Assembly: GCF_037201815.1 (NCBI RefSeq)
Contig: NZ_CP147407.1
Location: 2,984,723 to 3,048,722, forward strand
Length of the DNA stretch: 64,000 bases
From: Metabacillus sp. FJAT-52054
GTDB taxonomy: Bacteria; Bacillota; Bacilli; Bacillales; Bacillaceae
Reading direction: 5' to 3'
Positions 44,911 through 52,414 of the stretch are shown piece by piece. Below the pieces are notes generated by a model. The model was not told the DNA's origin. It saw only the letters and a program-made list of their open reading frames with translations, and searched no databases. A program made the position numbers and the translations under genes. Within the stretch, counting starts at the first letter, position 1. Every line of letters starts with the position of its first letter.

Positions 44911-45110
44911 GCCGATATATTCGAATTTGGGTCGATATATCTAAATTTCGGTCGATATATCTAAATTTCAGTCGATATATTCGAATTTCGGTCGATATTC
45001 GAATTTCGCCTAGGAGATATCCGTATTTCGGTCCAGATATCCATATTTCGGTCGAGATCTATCTTAATATCACCCAAGACATCCGTATTCCATCCCGCTA
45101 TATAAGAATT
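44911..45110. repeat. Decaying 20-bp tandem repeat array
   Basis: About ten units of a 20-bp repeat, best form GTCGATATATYYRAATTTCG. Units at 44911, 44931, 44951 and 44971 are nearly identical; the unit at 44991 is 18 bp (loss of AT), the one at 45009 is 22 bp, and later units (45031 to about 45110) drift progressively. Fainter periodicity may continue to about 45200. The 44837-45241 gap contains this array and no convincing gene. Confidence 0.85.
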
Positions 45111-45237
45111 TCACACGAAATAACACCGTTTCGGCCAACATTCCAGTTGCACCCGACCTAAATAAGTTTCCACCGCCACTCCAGTTCGATCCCTTTATAT
45201 CAAGCCTCACTAAATAGATCGAGTCCAGCCCCCGCCT

Positions 45238-45305
45238 AAAAAAAAGCAAGCACACTGTTCCTCATGCCCGGTACATGACCATAGCTGAGAAACAGTACAC
45301 TTGCT
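45238..45305 (-). terminator. Terminator overlapping the 3' end of cse60
   Basis: Minus strand AGCAAGTGTACTGTT pairs with AACAGTGTGCTTGCT, then eight T residues. The left arm lies in the last coding part of cse60 and the loop holds its stop codon. Confidence 0.7.
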
Positions 45306-45441
45306 CACCACCGGAATCACATGAGGCTGCTACAGAAAATTTTATATCCACCAGCTGTTCATCATCGATGGAGGATAAGAAGCGGTTTACCTCTTTCTCC
45401 AGGTCTTTTTCATGCTCTTCATCAAACAGAGCTACTTTCAT
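45262..45441 (-). CDS. cse60: Sporulation protein Cse60
   Basis: 59-residue protein, MKVALFDEEHEKDLEKEVNR then VDIKFSVAAS and EQVYCFSAMVMYRA, matching the sigma-E-controlled Cse60 family of B. subtilis in length and in its IDIKFSV and YCFSAMIMYRA stretches. Role in spore formation unknown. GGGTGGTG precedes the ATG. It starts 4 nt after the stop of a 78-residue gene, so both are likely sporulation genes transcribed together. Confidence 0.8.
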   Translation of the reverse strand: MKVALFDEEHEKDLEKEVNRFLSSIDDEQLVDIKFSVAASCDSGGEQVYCFSAMVMYRA

Positions 45442-45445
45442 TGAA

Positions 45446-45682
45446 TCAGCACCACCCTAAGTCGCAGCCCTCCGCATATTGCTGCTGGCCGCAGTTTCGG
45501 TCATACAATTTGTAAATCCTGCCTTCTTCCAGTATAAAACCTTCCATTAAATCATATTGCTTGCCCTCTTCATTTATGACAAGCAGTCCGATGCAATCTT
45601 TTCCGCAGTACAATTCAATGAGGTCGTCACTTAATTTCGCTGTTACGCGCTTTGTGATGTCGAGCATATGGTATTCACTCAT
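45446..45682 (-). CDS. Small Cys-containing protein upstream of cse60
   Basis: 78-residue soluble protein, MSEYHMLDITKRVTAKLSDD to AEGCDLGWC, not recognised. It has four Cys (two near residues 26-30, two at the C-terminus) that could bind metal. Start preceded by AAAGGGGGAATGGGCG. Cotranscription with cse60 (4-nt gap) suggests mother-cell expression during sporulation (inference). Confidence 0.7.
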   Translation of the reverse strand: MSEYHMLDITKRVTAKLSDDLIELYCGKDCIGLLVINEEGKQYDLMEGFILEEGRIYKLYDRNCGQQQYAEGCDLGWC

Positions 45683-45751
45683 CGCCCATTCCCCCTTTAC
45701 CTCAATGTATGAAAGGAGGGGTTATTTATGTTAACGCTTTCAGTTTATACC

Positions 45752-45799
45752 ATATTTTTCAGCGCCTCCTGTCTCCATTTAAAAGGAGCTGAAAAATAT
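45752..45799 (-). terminator. Hairpin after YcgQ-like gene, probable terminator
   Basis: Perfect 12-base arms ATATTTTTCAGC and GCTGAAAAATAT around a 24-nt loop. It ends 20 nt past the TIGR03943-family stop. A 32-codon plus-strand frame with a good AAAGGAGG site (45728-45826) runs through it and is thought fortuitous. Confidence 0.6.
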
Positions 45800-45819
45800 C
45801 ATCAATACTCTATCGCTGC

Positions 45820-46791
45820 TCAATAACTTTCATATACATAAGGATTTTCGGGCTGCTTTATTGACACAATCTTCGTAATTTTAATAACAGGGAGCTGCTT
45901 TCCATTAAACTCATTTTTTGACAGCACTCCCTCTGCCTTTACCCATTGATCCTTATTGAATTTTTTAGCACCTTTATGTTCAGCGATGGTTCCATAAACA
46001 TTGGCATCCGCTACGCAGCATGATATTCCAAACCTTGAAATGGCCAGCTGTTCATCTGTAAAACCAGGTTCTCTATAAACAAAACCTATAATTTCAACCT
46101 TTTTTCCTTCAAAATATCCTGGATTCTCATCCATGATATTTGTCATTTTAATAAAATGATCGTCAGTAAAGATAAGTTTGTCCTTTTCCTTCATTTGTTT
46201 TTCCATCTTGTTATATGCCTTTTCAATCACTTCGTCTTCAACGATAACACCATCAGGATTTTCCTTCGCCATTTCCTCCATTACTTTATCGGTTTCATCG
46301 GATCCCTTGGTGCGCTCATCCAGCTTTTTCATATATTCTTCTGGATTTTCGAGATACTCTTCAGCACGGCTTGTCCCATTTGCACGTTTCTCTCCCGGAT
46401 CATCCGAGGCTGCTAGGGCAGTTCCCGACTTGAATCCCCTTTTTTCAGCAACTGAGCTGTCCAGAATGACCTTTGGAAACATGAACCCCGTGACAATCGG
46501 AAAAATGAATACAAGGTATACAGCTATTGACAGCACAGGAATTTTTTTATTTCCATGATCAAATCCGCAATCACAAACAACCTCTTCTTGTTTTTTTGAT
46601 CCGCTCCTCCACATTTGCACAAATCCCAGAATAAGAAACGAAACGGAAGCGAAATACATAAAGGGCACCATTCTTGGCGCTATAAAATTTTGAATATTTC
46701 CAGTCAAAATCAGCTTGAAGATCAGCATAGAAAAGCCTGTCAGAATGATTCCTCTGATGAATAAATGATACCTGTAATCCGGTTCCTCCAT
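45820..46791 (-). CDS. TIGR03943 family membrane protein (YcgQ-like)
   Basis: 323-residue protein with membrane segments near residues 12-30, 38-58 and 82-102. A Cys/His motif CDCGFDH lies after the second one, followed by an acidic linker (about 125-205) and a soluble C-terminal domain (about 205-310; KKVEIIGFVYREPGF, FGISCCVADANVYG). It always accompanies a DUF318 permease; here that gene ends 12 nt upstream. The Zur box upstream of the pair suggests a role in zinc-limited growth, perhaps metal or metallochaperone export; biochemical role unknown. Confidence 0.85.
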   Translation of the reverse strand: MEEPDYRYHLFIRGIILTGFSMLIFKLILTGNIQNFIAPRMVPFMYFASVSFLILGFVQMWRSGSKKQEEVVCDCGFDHGNKKIPVLSIAVYLVFIFPIVTGFMFPKVILDSSVAEKRGFKSGTALAASDDPGEKRANGTSRAEEYLENPEEYMKKLDERTKGSDETDKVMEEMAKENPDGVIVEDEVIEKAYNKMEKQMKEKDKLIFTDDHFIKMTNIMDENPGYFEGKKVEIIGFVYREPGFTDEQLAISRFGISCCVADANVYGTIAEHKGAKKFNKDQWVKAEGVLSKNEFNGKQLPVIKITKIVSIKQPENPYVYESY

Positions 46792-46803
46792 AGCCTTTCC
46801 TCC

Positions 46804-47811
46804 TTAAAGTATAAGTGCTTGGCAAATCAGCACTAAAATATAGACAACACCTGTTATGACGCCAATTAAAACGAGTGTGAATTTCGTGCGGAAGAATGCG
46901 AGCAGCATAATGGTATTTTTCAAGTCAATCATGGGGCCATAAACAAGAAAAGCTAATAGCGATCCAGCTGTAAAGGTACTGCCAAACGAGGCCGCGATAA
47001 AAGCATCCGCCTCCGAGCATAGTGAAAGGATATAGGCCAGTCCCATCATAATGGCTGGTGATTGAAACTCATTCGAACCGAGTGTCTGAAGGATTGACCG
47101 ATCAAGAAATGTTTGAAAAACACTTGCAATCAAGGCTCCAAGGAGCAAATATTTCCCCATATCAAAAAACTCATCTCCAGCATGATAAAACGTGGATTTC
47201 CATTTTCCAATATCAGGTGAAGCTTCATGTTTAGGTCCTTTTCCCATTAATTCTTCTTTCGACCACTTAAGCTGATTCGTCTTTTTAAATAGCAGCCAGA
47301 TTACCAGCCCTATTAATATAGCAGCGACAAAAGAAAGACCCATTCTCGCATAGGCAATTTCCGGTTTGGATTGAAATGCATAATAAGTAGACGCAAAAAC
47401 AACCGGATTAAGAACAGGCGCTGCTACAAGAAACACGACCCCTATATGCAGGGGCATTCCCTTTTTTATGAGCCGTCTCACAACCGGAACGATTGCACAT
47501 TCACATACAGGGAAAATAATTCCCAGCAGGGCTGCGGGGAAAAGAGCCAGCAAGGCATTTCTCGGCAGAACCCGGCGAATCGTCTCTTCTGACACAAAAA
47601 CTTGAATAAGTGCCGATATAAATACTCCCAGCATAATAAATGGAATGGCTTCAAGGACAATGCTGAGGAAGATCGTGTTGACTGTTAATAGATTAGGCGG
47701 TACATTCCATTGATCCTGCTGCAAATCAACAAAGAAAAACAGGTAGAGGAACAAGGCGATTAATCCAAAGGCAGCCGTTTCTTTGACCCATGTACTTTTT
47801 TGTTTAGTCAT
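46804..47811 (-). CDS. DUF318/ArsP-like permease (YcgR-like)
   Basis: 335-residue permease with about eight to ten membrane segments in two halves. Conserved stretches: LGVFISALIQVFVSEETIRR, FPVCECAIVPVVRRLIKKG (CEC motif about residue 103) and LCSEADAFIAASFGSTF (Cys about 250), the paired Cys-containing motifs typical of the family. Relatives export organoarsenicals or unknown substrates. Partner of the TIGR03943 gene. The Zur box at 47928 lies 117 bp upstream in the region shared with a divergent flavoprotein gene. GGAG site 9 nt before ATG. Confidence 0.87.
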   Translation of the reverse strand: MTKQKSTWVKETAAFGLIALFLYLFFFVDLQQDQWNVPPNLLTVNTIFLSIVLEAIPFIMLGVFISALIQVFVSEETIRRVLPRNALLALFPAALLGIIFPVCECAIVPVVRRLIKKGMPLHIGVVFLVAAPVLNPVVFASTYYAFQSKPEIAYARMGLSFVAAILIGLVIWLLFKKTNQLKWSKEELMGKGPKHEASPDIGKWKSTFYHAGDEFFDMGKYLLLGALIASVFQTFLDRSILQTLGSNEFQSPAIMMGLAYILSLCSEADAFIAASFGSTFTAGSLLAFLVYGPMIDLKNTIMLLAFFRTKFTLVLIGVITGVVYILVLICQALIL

Positions 47812-47898
47812 TCTATTAAACTCCTATTAGTTGTTTTATTGCATTCTATGTAATTTTTCGCATCTTTATGATTTTCTTAATCAGTTTAGCAAGTATGC

Positions 47899-47927
47899 TT
47901 GTAAAATGGAATGGTTTCCTTTAATAT
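47899..47927 (+). promoter_or_regulatory. Sigma-A promoter of the Zur-controlled flavoprotein gene
   Basis: TTGTAA (47899-47904), 17-bp spacer, TAATAT (47922-47927). The Zur box begins at the next base. Confidence 0.55.
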
Positions 47928-47948
47928 AAATCGTAATTGTTTCGTTTT
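47928..47948. promoter_or_regulatory. Zur box between ycgR-like and flavoprotein genes
   Basis: 21-bp site beginning AAATCGTAAT and ending TTTCGTTTT, 17 of 20 defined positions matching the Bacillus Zur palindrome (AAATCGTAAT-N-ATTACGATTT). It directly follows the flavoprotein -10 element and could also control the divergent permease pair. Confidence 0.75.
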
Positions 47949-47965
47949 AAAGAAAGGAGGATCTT

Positions 47966-49141
47966 ATGTTTGACTGGATTATTATTGGAGGCGGCATACA
48001 AGGTATATCCGCTGCTTCCTTTCTTATAGAAAGCGGGAGATTCAGCAGTAAAGGCATTAAAATTATGGATCCTCATTCAGAGCCTCTTGCTAATTGGAAA
48101 ACATGCACGTCCCTTATCTCCATGCCTTATTTGCGTTCTCCCTCTGTTCATCATTTAGAGGCTGATCCATTCGGGCTGCAGAAGTATTCAAAAAAAAAGC
48201 AAGATTCATTATGTTTTTATGGACGCTATAAACGCCCCTCTCTTTCGATATTTAATGAACACTGCGATGAACTCATCAAAAAATTGAATGTAAAAGATTG
48301 CTGGATAAAAGATGAGGCAGTCTCCATAACCAAAAAAGAGACAGGATGGCAGGTTGAAACAAAAAGCACCGGACGCTTTCACACAGCAAGAGTCATTTTG
48401 GCGTTAGGGATTGGAGGGCAGCCTCATATTCCAGAATGGGCGAGGAATTTCAGGGAGAGCGATGACGAAGAAGTCTATCACGTATTTGATCAGCACCTTC
48501 CTCCTTTTGAAGAATTAAAAGAGCCGATTACTGTCGTAGGCGGAGGAATTACCGCTGCTCATCTGTTAATTAAACTTGCTCAATCTTTCCCCGGAAAGGT
48601 CACCCAGGTTTCACGTCATAAAATCCGGATAAAAGATTTTGATAGCGATCCAGCTTGGATAGGAGATAAAAACCAATCCAGTTTCAGAAAGATTTCTGAT
48701 TACACGATCCGCCGTAAAAAAATAAAAGAAGCCCGGCACAGAGGGACAATGCCCAGGGAAATCGCTCTTAAGTTAAATCGTTTGAAGACAGATCGAGTAA
48801 TAAAAATACTAAACTCGAACATTCAGGGGCTAACGAAAAATAAAAACGGCTTCTACGAGATGCAGCTGGAATCGAGTCCTGCCCCTGTATCCGCAGGAAC
48901 GATTTTAATGGCAACCGGTTTTGACAGCCAGCTTCCCGGTCAGCAGCTTTTGAAGCCTTTAATAAAAAATAAAAACCTTCCATGTGCTCCCTGCGGGTAT
49001 CCAATCGTTTCAAATAAATTAGAATGGGCTCCGGATTTGTTTGTAATGGGCGCACTGGCGGAGCTTGAAGTTGGTCCCGTTGCGAGGAATATTACAGGAG
49101 CCAGGCAGGCTGCTGAAAGAATTGCTTCTATTTTTGCGTGA
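47966..49141 (+). CDS. FAD/NAD(P)-binding flavoprotein, Zur-associated
   Basis: 391-residue two-dinucleotide-domain protein resembling the N-hydroxylase/monooxygenase group (SidA/PvdA, CzcO). N-terminal FAD motif WIIIGGGIQGISAASFL and second NAD(P) motif ITVVGGGITAAHLLIKLAQ (about residues 190-210); C-terminal MATGFDSQLPG typical of these folds. AAAGGAGGATC ribosome site. Substrate unknown. The Zur box 18-38 bp upstream indicates expression under zinc starvation, so it could alter a zincophore or a thiol or substitute a zinc enzyme (inference). Confidence 0.82.
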   Translation: MFDWIIIGGGIQGISAASFLIESGRFSSKGIKIMDPHSEPLANWKTCTSLISMPYLRSPSVHHLEADPFGLQKYSKKKQDSLCFYGRYKRPSLSIFNEHCDELIKKLNVKDCWIKDEAVSITKKETGWQVETKSTGRFHTARVILALGIGGQPHIPEWARNFRESDDEEVYHVFDQHLPPFEELKEPITVVGGGITAAHLLIKLAQSFPGKVTQVSRHKIRIKDFDSDPAWIGDKNQSSFRKISDYTIRRKKIKEARHRGTMPREIALKLNRLKTDRVIKILNSNIQGLTKNKNGFYEMQLESSPAPVSAGTILMATGFDSQLPGQQLLKPLIKNKNLPCAPCGYPIVSNKLEWAPDLFVMGALAELEVGPVARNITGARQAAERIASIFA

Positions 49142-49271
49142 AATGTTTTTGACATACTTTAGCGGTTCTTACGATTATTATATATTTCTAATCTTAACTT
49201 TCCTCTATTTGTATGATTTTGCTGGTGCAGAGTAAGCTGCTCCCCGCCAGAAGAACTTAGTTCTGTCCTTC

Positions 49272-49292
49272 AAATCGTAATAATTACTATTT
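49272..49292. promoter_or_regulatory. Zur box upstream of zagA-like gene
   Basis: AAATCGTAAT-A-ATTACTATTT, one difference from the Bacillus Zur palindrome. It ends 23 bp before the TTG start. A candidate promoter (TTGACA at 49149, GATTAT at 49173, 18-bp spacer) is about 95 bp upstream, so a second promoter nearer the box is possible. Confidence 0.85.
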
Positions 49293-49315
49293 AAACCTTA
49301 TAAGGAGTGTACAAA

Positions 49316-50311
49316 TTGACTATGCTAATACCTGTTACGGTTCTCAGCGGATATTTGGGAGCTGGGAAAACGACATTATTAAATCATTTGCTGAACAATC
49401 ATGAGGGAAAGAAAATTGCGGTGATCGTTAATGATATGAGTGAAGTAAATATTGATGCAAGTTTAGTGAAACAAGGCGGTTTTTCCAGAACGGGAGAAAA
49501 GCTGGTAGAAATGCAGAATGGCTGCATTTGCTGCACATTGCGGGAGGATTTACTCATCGAAGTTGAAAAACTTGCCAAGGCCGGTGACATTGATTACATT
49601 GTGATTGAATCTTCCGGTATTAGCGAGCCCATACCCGTTGCTCAAACCTTCACTTATTCTGATGAAGAAACAGGGATCGATTTATCAAAAATCTGCCGGC
49701 TTGATACCATGGTAACTGTTGTAGATGGAAATCGCTTTTGGGATGACTATGCTTCCGGCGACAGCCTTCTTGATCGTAAACAAGGAACGGATGATCAGGA
49801 TACCCGGGAAGTGATTGATTTGCTTATTGACCAAATCGAATTCGCTAATGTCATTTTGCTCAATAAGATCGATTGCCTTCAAAAAGAGGACCAGACCGAG
49901 CTCAGCGCCCTGCTGCGAAAGCTGAATCCTGAGGCAAAAATCCTGCCTGTCTCCTATAGCAAGGTCTCCCTTTCAGAAATTATGGATACAAGGCTGTTTG
50001 ATTTTGAGAAAGCGAGCCAGGGGGCTGGCTGGATAAAGGAATTAAATGAGGAGCATGTACCTGAAACGGAGGAGTATGGAATATCATCGTTCGTTTATCG
50101 AAGGAAAAGGCCGTTCCATCCCGCGAGATTTATGAATTGGCTTGAAAATTGGCCGCTTGAGATTGTAAGAGCTAAAGGCTTTTTTTGGCTTCCTACGAGA
50201 AACCATATGGCTGGACTCATTTCACAAGCAGGCAATTCCATCATGATTCAGGGAGCCGGCGAGTGGGTAGCTTCCTATCCGGATAAGGAAAGGGAAGGGA
50301 AGCAGCGATAA
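49316..50311 (+). CDS. zagA: ZagA/YciC-like CobW-family GTPase, C-terminally truncated by frameshift
   Basis: 331 residues as read here; intact relatives have about 400. COG0523 zinc metallochaperone GTPases deliver zinc to FolE-type targets under Zur control. Motifs: Walker A GYLGAGKTTLLNHLL, the metal site NGCICCTLREDL (about residue 66-72), NKID (about 182), and the C-terminal domain FHPARFMNWLENWPLEIVRA. TTG start 8 nt after AAGGAG. After SYPDKEREGK the frame ends early, but the rest of the family's C-terminus continues in the -1 frame (next entry), so one base has probably been lost near 50297-50302. Confidence 0.88.
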   Translation: MTMLIPVTVLSGYLGAGKTTLLNHLLNNHEGKKIAVIVNDMSEVNIDASLVKQGGFSRTGEKLVEMQNGCICCTLREDLLIEVEKLAKAGDIDYIVIESSGISEPIPVAQTFTYSDEETGIDLSKICRLDTMVTVVDGNRFWDDYASGDSLLDRKQGTDDQDTREVIDLLIDQIEFANVILLNKIDCLQKEDQTELSALLRKLNPEAKILPVSYSKVSLSEIMDTRLFDFEKASQGAGWIKELNEEHVPETEEYGISSFVYRRKRPFHPARFMNWLENWPLEIVRAKGFFWLPTRNHMAGLISQAGNSIMIQGAGEWVASYPDKEREGKQR

Positions 50312-50508
50312 TAGAAGATCCGGATTTATTAGTCAAATGGGATGAGGAGTTTGGTGACCGCATGACGGAAATGGTATTTATCGGACTCCATTTTAATCAG
50401 GATAAACTGATTCAATCACTGGATCTCTGCCTTCTCTCCGATAAGGAGATGAATTCAGATTGGACTTTGCTCCAAGATCCTATCCCTCCGTTCACCATAC
50501 AGGATTAA
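50302..50508 (+). pseudogene. Out-of-frame C-terminal part of the zagA-like gene
   Basis: The -1 frame reads AAIIEDPDLLVKWDEEFGDR, then MTEMVFIGLHFNQDKLIQSL and a D-rich tail ending PPFTIQD-stop, which is the normal C-terminus of YciC/ZagA proteins (KWDEEFGDR...VFIG). No start or ribosome site precedes it. Joining it to the upstream frame restores a product of about 400 residues. No canonical slippery heptamer is visible. Confidence 0.8.
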
Positions 50509-50524
50509 TGATTGACATCCCTAT

Positions 50525-50561
50525 AAAAAATCCGCGAGCCTGATGGGCTCGCGGATTTTTT
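50525..50561. terminator. Bidirectional terminator between the two CobW genes
   Basis: AAAAAATCCGCGAGCC-tgat-GGGCTCGCGGATTTTTT; strong stem with A and T runs, between convergent genes. Confidence 0.92.
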
Positions 50562-51465
50562 ATAGTTCTGGAGTAAAGTCATCACCTGTTCCGATTAAGA
50601 TAACAGCCGTCTCTTCTGCTGTTCCGCTTATAGCTTCTTGTTCCATTATTCCTGAAGCATACTGAAAGGAGTAAGCCTGTCCCCCTTCCACCGATACGAT
50701 TCCTTTTGCTCTAAGCAAACCAGGTTTCGCTTTCAACCGCTCTTCCAGCTCTCGGATCGTCCACTGGGCCGGAGAAATCCTGAATGTTTTAATGGCCGTT
50801 CCATGGTGATGCAATGCACCCCTTGCCTCTCCAATTCTGCTCCTTTTTTTTTCAAGCTCAGAAAATGAGACATCAGCATAAATGCTTTCAATAATAGACG
50901 TTTCAGACGAAACCATCTTTTCCAGTTTCCTGCGGATCTTATTTTTTTTATGATCCTGAATAAGATCTACCTTATTCATTAATAGCAAATCCGCTGTTTC
51001 AATCTGTTCCTTCATCAGCATTCTGATTTCCTTAGAACTAGTAAAGATGCTCTGATATTCTAAAAAATGAGCAGCGTCTGCAATGCCTATCATGGAATGA
51101 AGCTCAAATGTACGGCTTATTGAAGGATCCATCAAAGCACTTTTGATTTCAGCTGGATTTGCAACACCTGTTCCTTCAATGAGAAGGACATCGACCGGCT
51201 CATCCGGAAGCTCCCCGGCAATTCTTATGAGCGTTTCAGATAGATCCCCTTTAATGGTACAGCAGATGCAGCCATCCAAGAGCTCATACATAGTTTCTCC
51301 CTGAAACAAATGAGCCTCCAGGTTCACTTCCCCCAGCTCGTTTAAGATCACGGCGGTCTTTTTCCCTCGCTCTTTTAATCGTTCAAGCATCTTCAGCAAA
51401 ACCGTTGTTTTACCGCTGCCAAGAAATCCGCTTATCACATATACAGGAATCGCCTGCACTTGCAT
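50560..51465 (-). CDS. CobW/COG0523 family GTPase (zinc metallochaperone-like)
   Basis: 301-residue GTPase. Walker A GFLGSGKTTVLLKML, metal motif DGCICCTIKGDL (about residue 70), NKVD (about 165) and a metal-binding-like HHH in ARGALHHHGTAIKTF (about 228). Shorter than the zagA-like product and without its tail. Start at MQVQAIPVYVISG; GGGGG precedes it closely and a GTG two codons later is an alternative. The promoter overlaps a Zur box. It may compensate for the frameshifted paralogue. Confidence 0.87.
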   Translation of the reverse strand: MQVQAIPVYVISGFLGSGKTTVLLKMLERLKERGKKTAVILNELGEVNLEAHLFQGETMYELLDGCICCTIKGDLSETLIRIAGELPDEPVDVLLIEGTGVANPAEIKSALMDPSISRTFELHSMIGIADAAHFLEYQSIFTSSKEIRMLMKEQIETADLLLMNKVDLIQDHKKNKIRRKLEKMVSSETSIIESIYADVSFSELEKKRSRIGEARGALHHHGTAIKTFRISPAQWTIRELEERLKAKPGLLRAKGIVSVEGGQAYSFQYASGIMEQEAISGTAEETAVILIGTGDDFTPEL

Positions 51466-51487
51466 CCGCCCCCTTTTTGATTTCCTC

Positions 51488-51508
51488 AAATCGTAATATT
51501 AACGTTTT
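51488..51508. promoter_or_regulatory. Zur box upstream of second CobW gene
   Basis: AAATCGTAATA then TTAACGTTTT, three differences from the Bacillus Zur palindrome. It overlaps the spacer and -10 of the minus-strand promoter, a repressing position. Confidence 0.75.
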
Positions 51509-51518
51509 GCTTTGTCAA
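51490..51518 (-). promoter_or_regulatory. Sigma-A promoter of second CobW gene
   Basis: TTGACA (51513-51518), 17-bp spacer, TACGAT (51490-51495) on the minus strand, overlapped by the Zur box. Confidence 0.65.
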
Positions 51519-51520
51519 AT

Positions 51521-52414
51521 TCATTGCCGGGAAAATTTCTTCCTGTTCATAATCCTTTTATGCTCCACTCCAGGGTGCGTGGTATTTCTTCTACTAGACA
51601 GCATGATACAGGACCCTACTATTAAAACACCTCCTGCAATCGTATAGATGTCAGGCACTTCAAACCAGAACAAAAGGCCCCATAGAGCATTAAACACTAT
51701 TCCGATGTACCTTGTTACTTCCACTACTACCACATTTTCATGCGTGAAAGCTTTCGTTAGAAAAATTTGTCCAAGCAAAGAAACCACTCCTATGCAAATC
51801 AAAAAAAACAATTCTGATGAGGATGGAATAACAAACTGATTCCACATTAAAGGAATGGAAATGACGGCTGCCGTCGCCAAAAAGTAGAATACAATTTCAT
51901 AGGAATGATGTTTTGAACTTAAATACCTTATAGAAGTAGCTGCCCCTGCTGCGAAAACAGCACTTAAAATACCTGCTAAGGCGTAAATGGAATAAGTACT
52001 GTAATCAAATGGTTTGATCACCAGCATCCCCCCTAAAAACGCGATTGGGATGACCATCCACACTGTTTTGGAAAGCTTTTCTTTAAGAAACATAAAGGCA
52101 AACAGAATGGCGAAGAACGGCGACAAATGAGCCAGTATACTTGCATCCGTAAGAGGCAAATTTGCAATGGTATAGAAATAGGCGATCAAATATAATGCTC
52201 CCAATGCCCCCCTTAGTGCAAGCATCGGAATGCCTGTTTTTGAAAAAGTTACCTTCTTCTTTTTCATCATAAAGAATATTAAAATGGCACCTATCGCGCT
52301 TCTGAAAAAAACGATTTCACCGATAGGAATATTTAAGCTTACAGCCTTAACAAAAGCATTCATGACACTGAAAATGAGAGATGACAAAACAGCCATGAGA
52401 ATACCTCTATTCAT
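51521..52414 (-). CDS. EamA/DMT transporter, probable opine-metallophore exporter (CntI-like)
   Basis: 297-residue drug/metabolite transporter with ten membrane segments in two EamA repeats (MNRGILMAVLSSLIFSVMNA; second repeat from about residue 148, YALAGILSAVFAAGAATS). Start after GGGAGGGG; its ATG overlaps the cntM stop (ATGAATAG). In Pseudomonas aeruginosa the EamA protein CntI exports pseudopaline, whereas S. aureus uses the MFS CntE. Being the last gene of cntL-cntM-, it is the obvious exporter of the product (inference from context and family). Confidence 0.85.
   Translation of the reverse strand: MNRGILMAVLSSLIFSVMNAFVKAVSLNIPIGEIVFFRSAIGAILIFFMMKKKKVTFSKTGIPMLALRGALGALYLIAYFYTIANLPLTDASILAHLSPFFAILFAFMFLKEKLSKTVWMVIPIAFLGGMLVIKPFDYSTYSIYALAGILSAVFAAGAATSIRYLSSKHHSYEIVFYFLATAAVISIPLMWNQFVIPSSSELFFLICIGVVSLLGQIFLTKAFTHENVVVVEVTRYIGIVFNALWGLLFWFEVPDIYTIAGGVLIVGSCIMLSSRRNTTHPGVEHKRIMNRKKFSRQ

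Noticed and set aside
44911-45110. CRISPR array
   Set aside because: The units are contiguous with no unique spacers and no cas genes are present.
44814-45161. 115-codon open frame through the tandem repeat
   Set aside because: It begins inside the ytfP terminator region, has no ribosome site, and its apparent peptide repeats only mirror the 20-bp DNA repeat.
45728-45826. 32-codon plus-strand ORF with AAAGGAGG site
   Set aside because: It runs through a terminator-like hairpin and into the convergent gene's stop; no recognisable features. Left as a doubtful ORF only.
50290-50311. Programmed -1 frameshift in the zagA-like gene
   Set aside because: No X-XXY-YYZ heptamer in frame and no obvious downstream stem; simple base loss or sequencing error is more likely.
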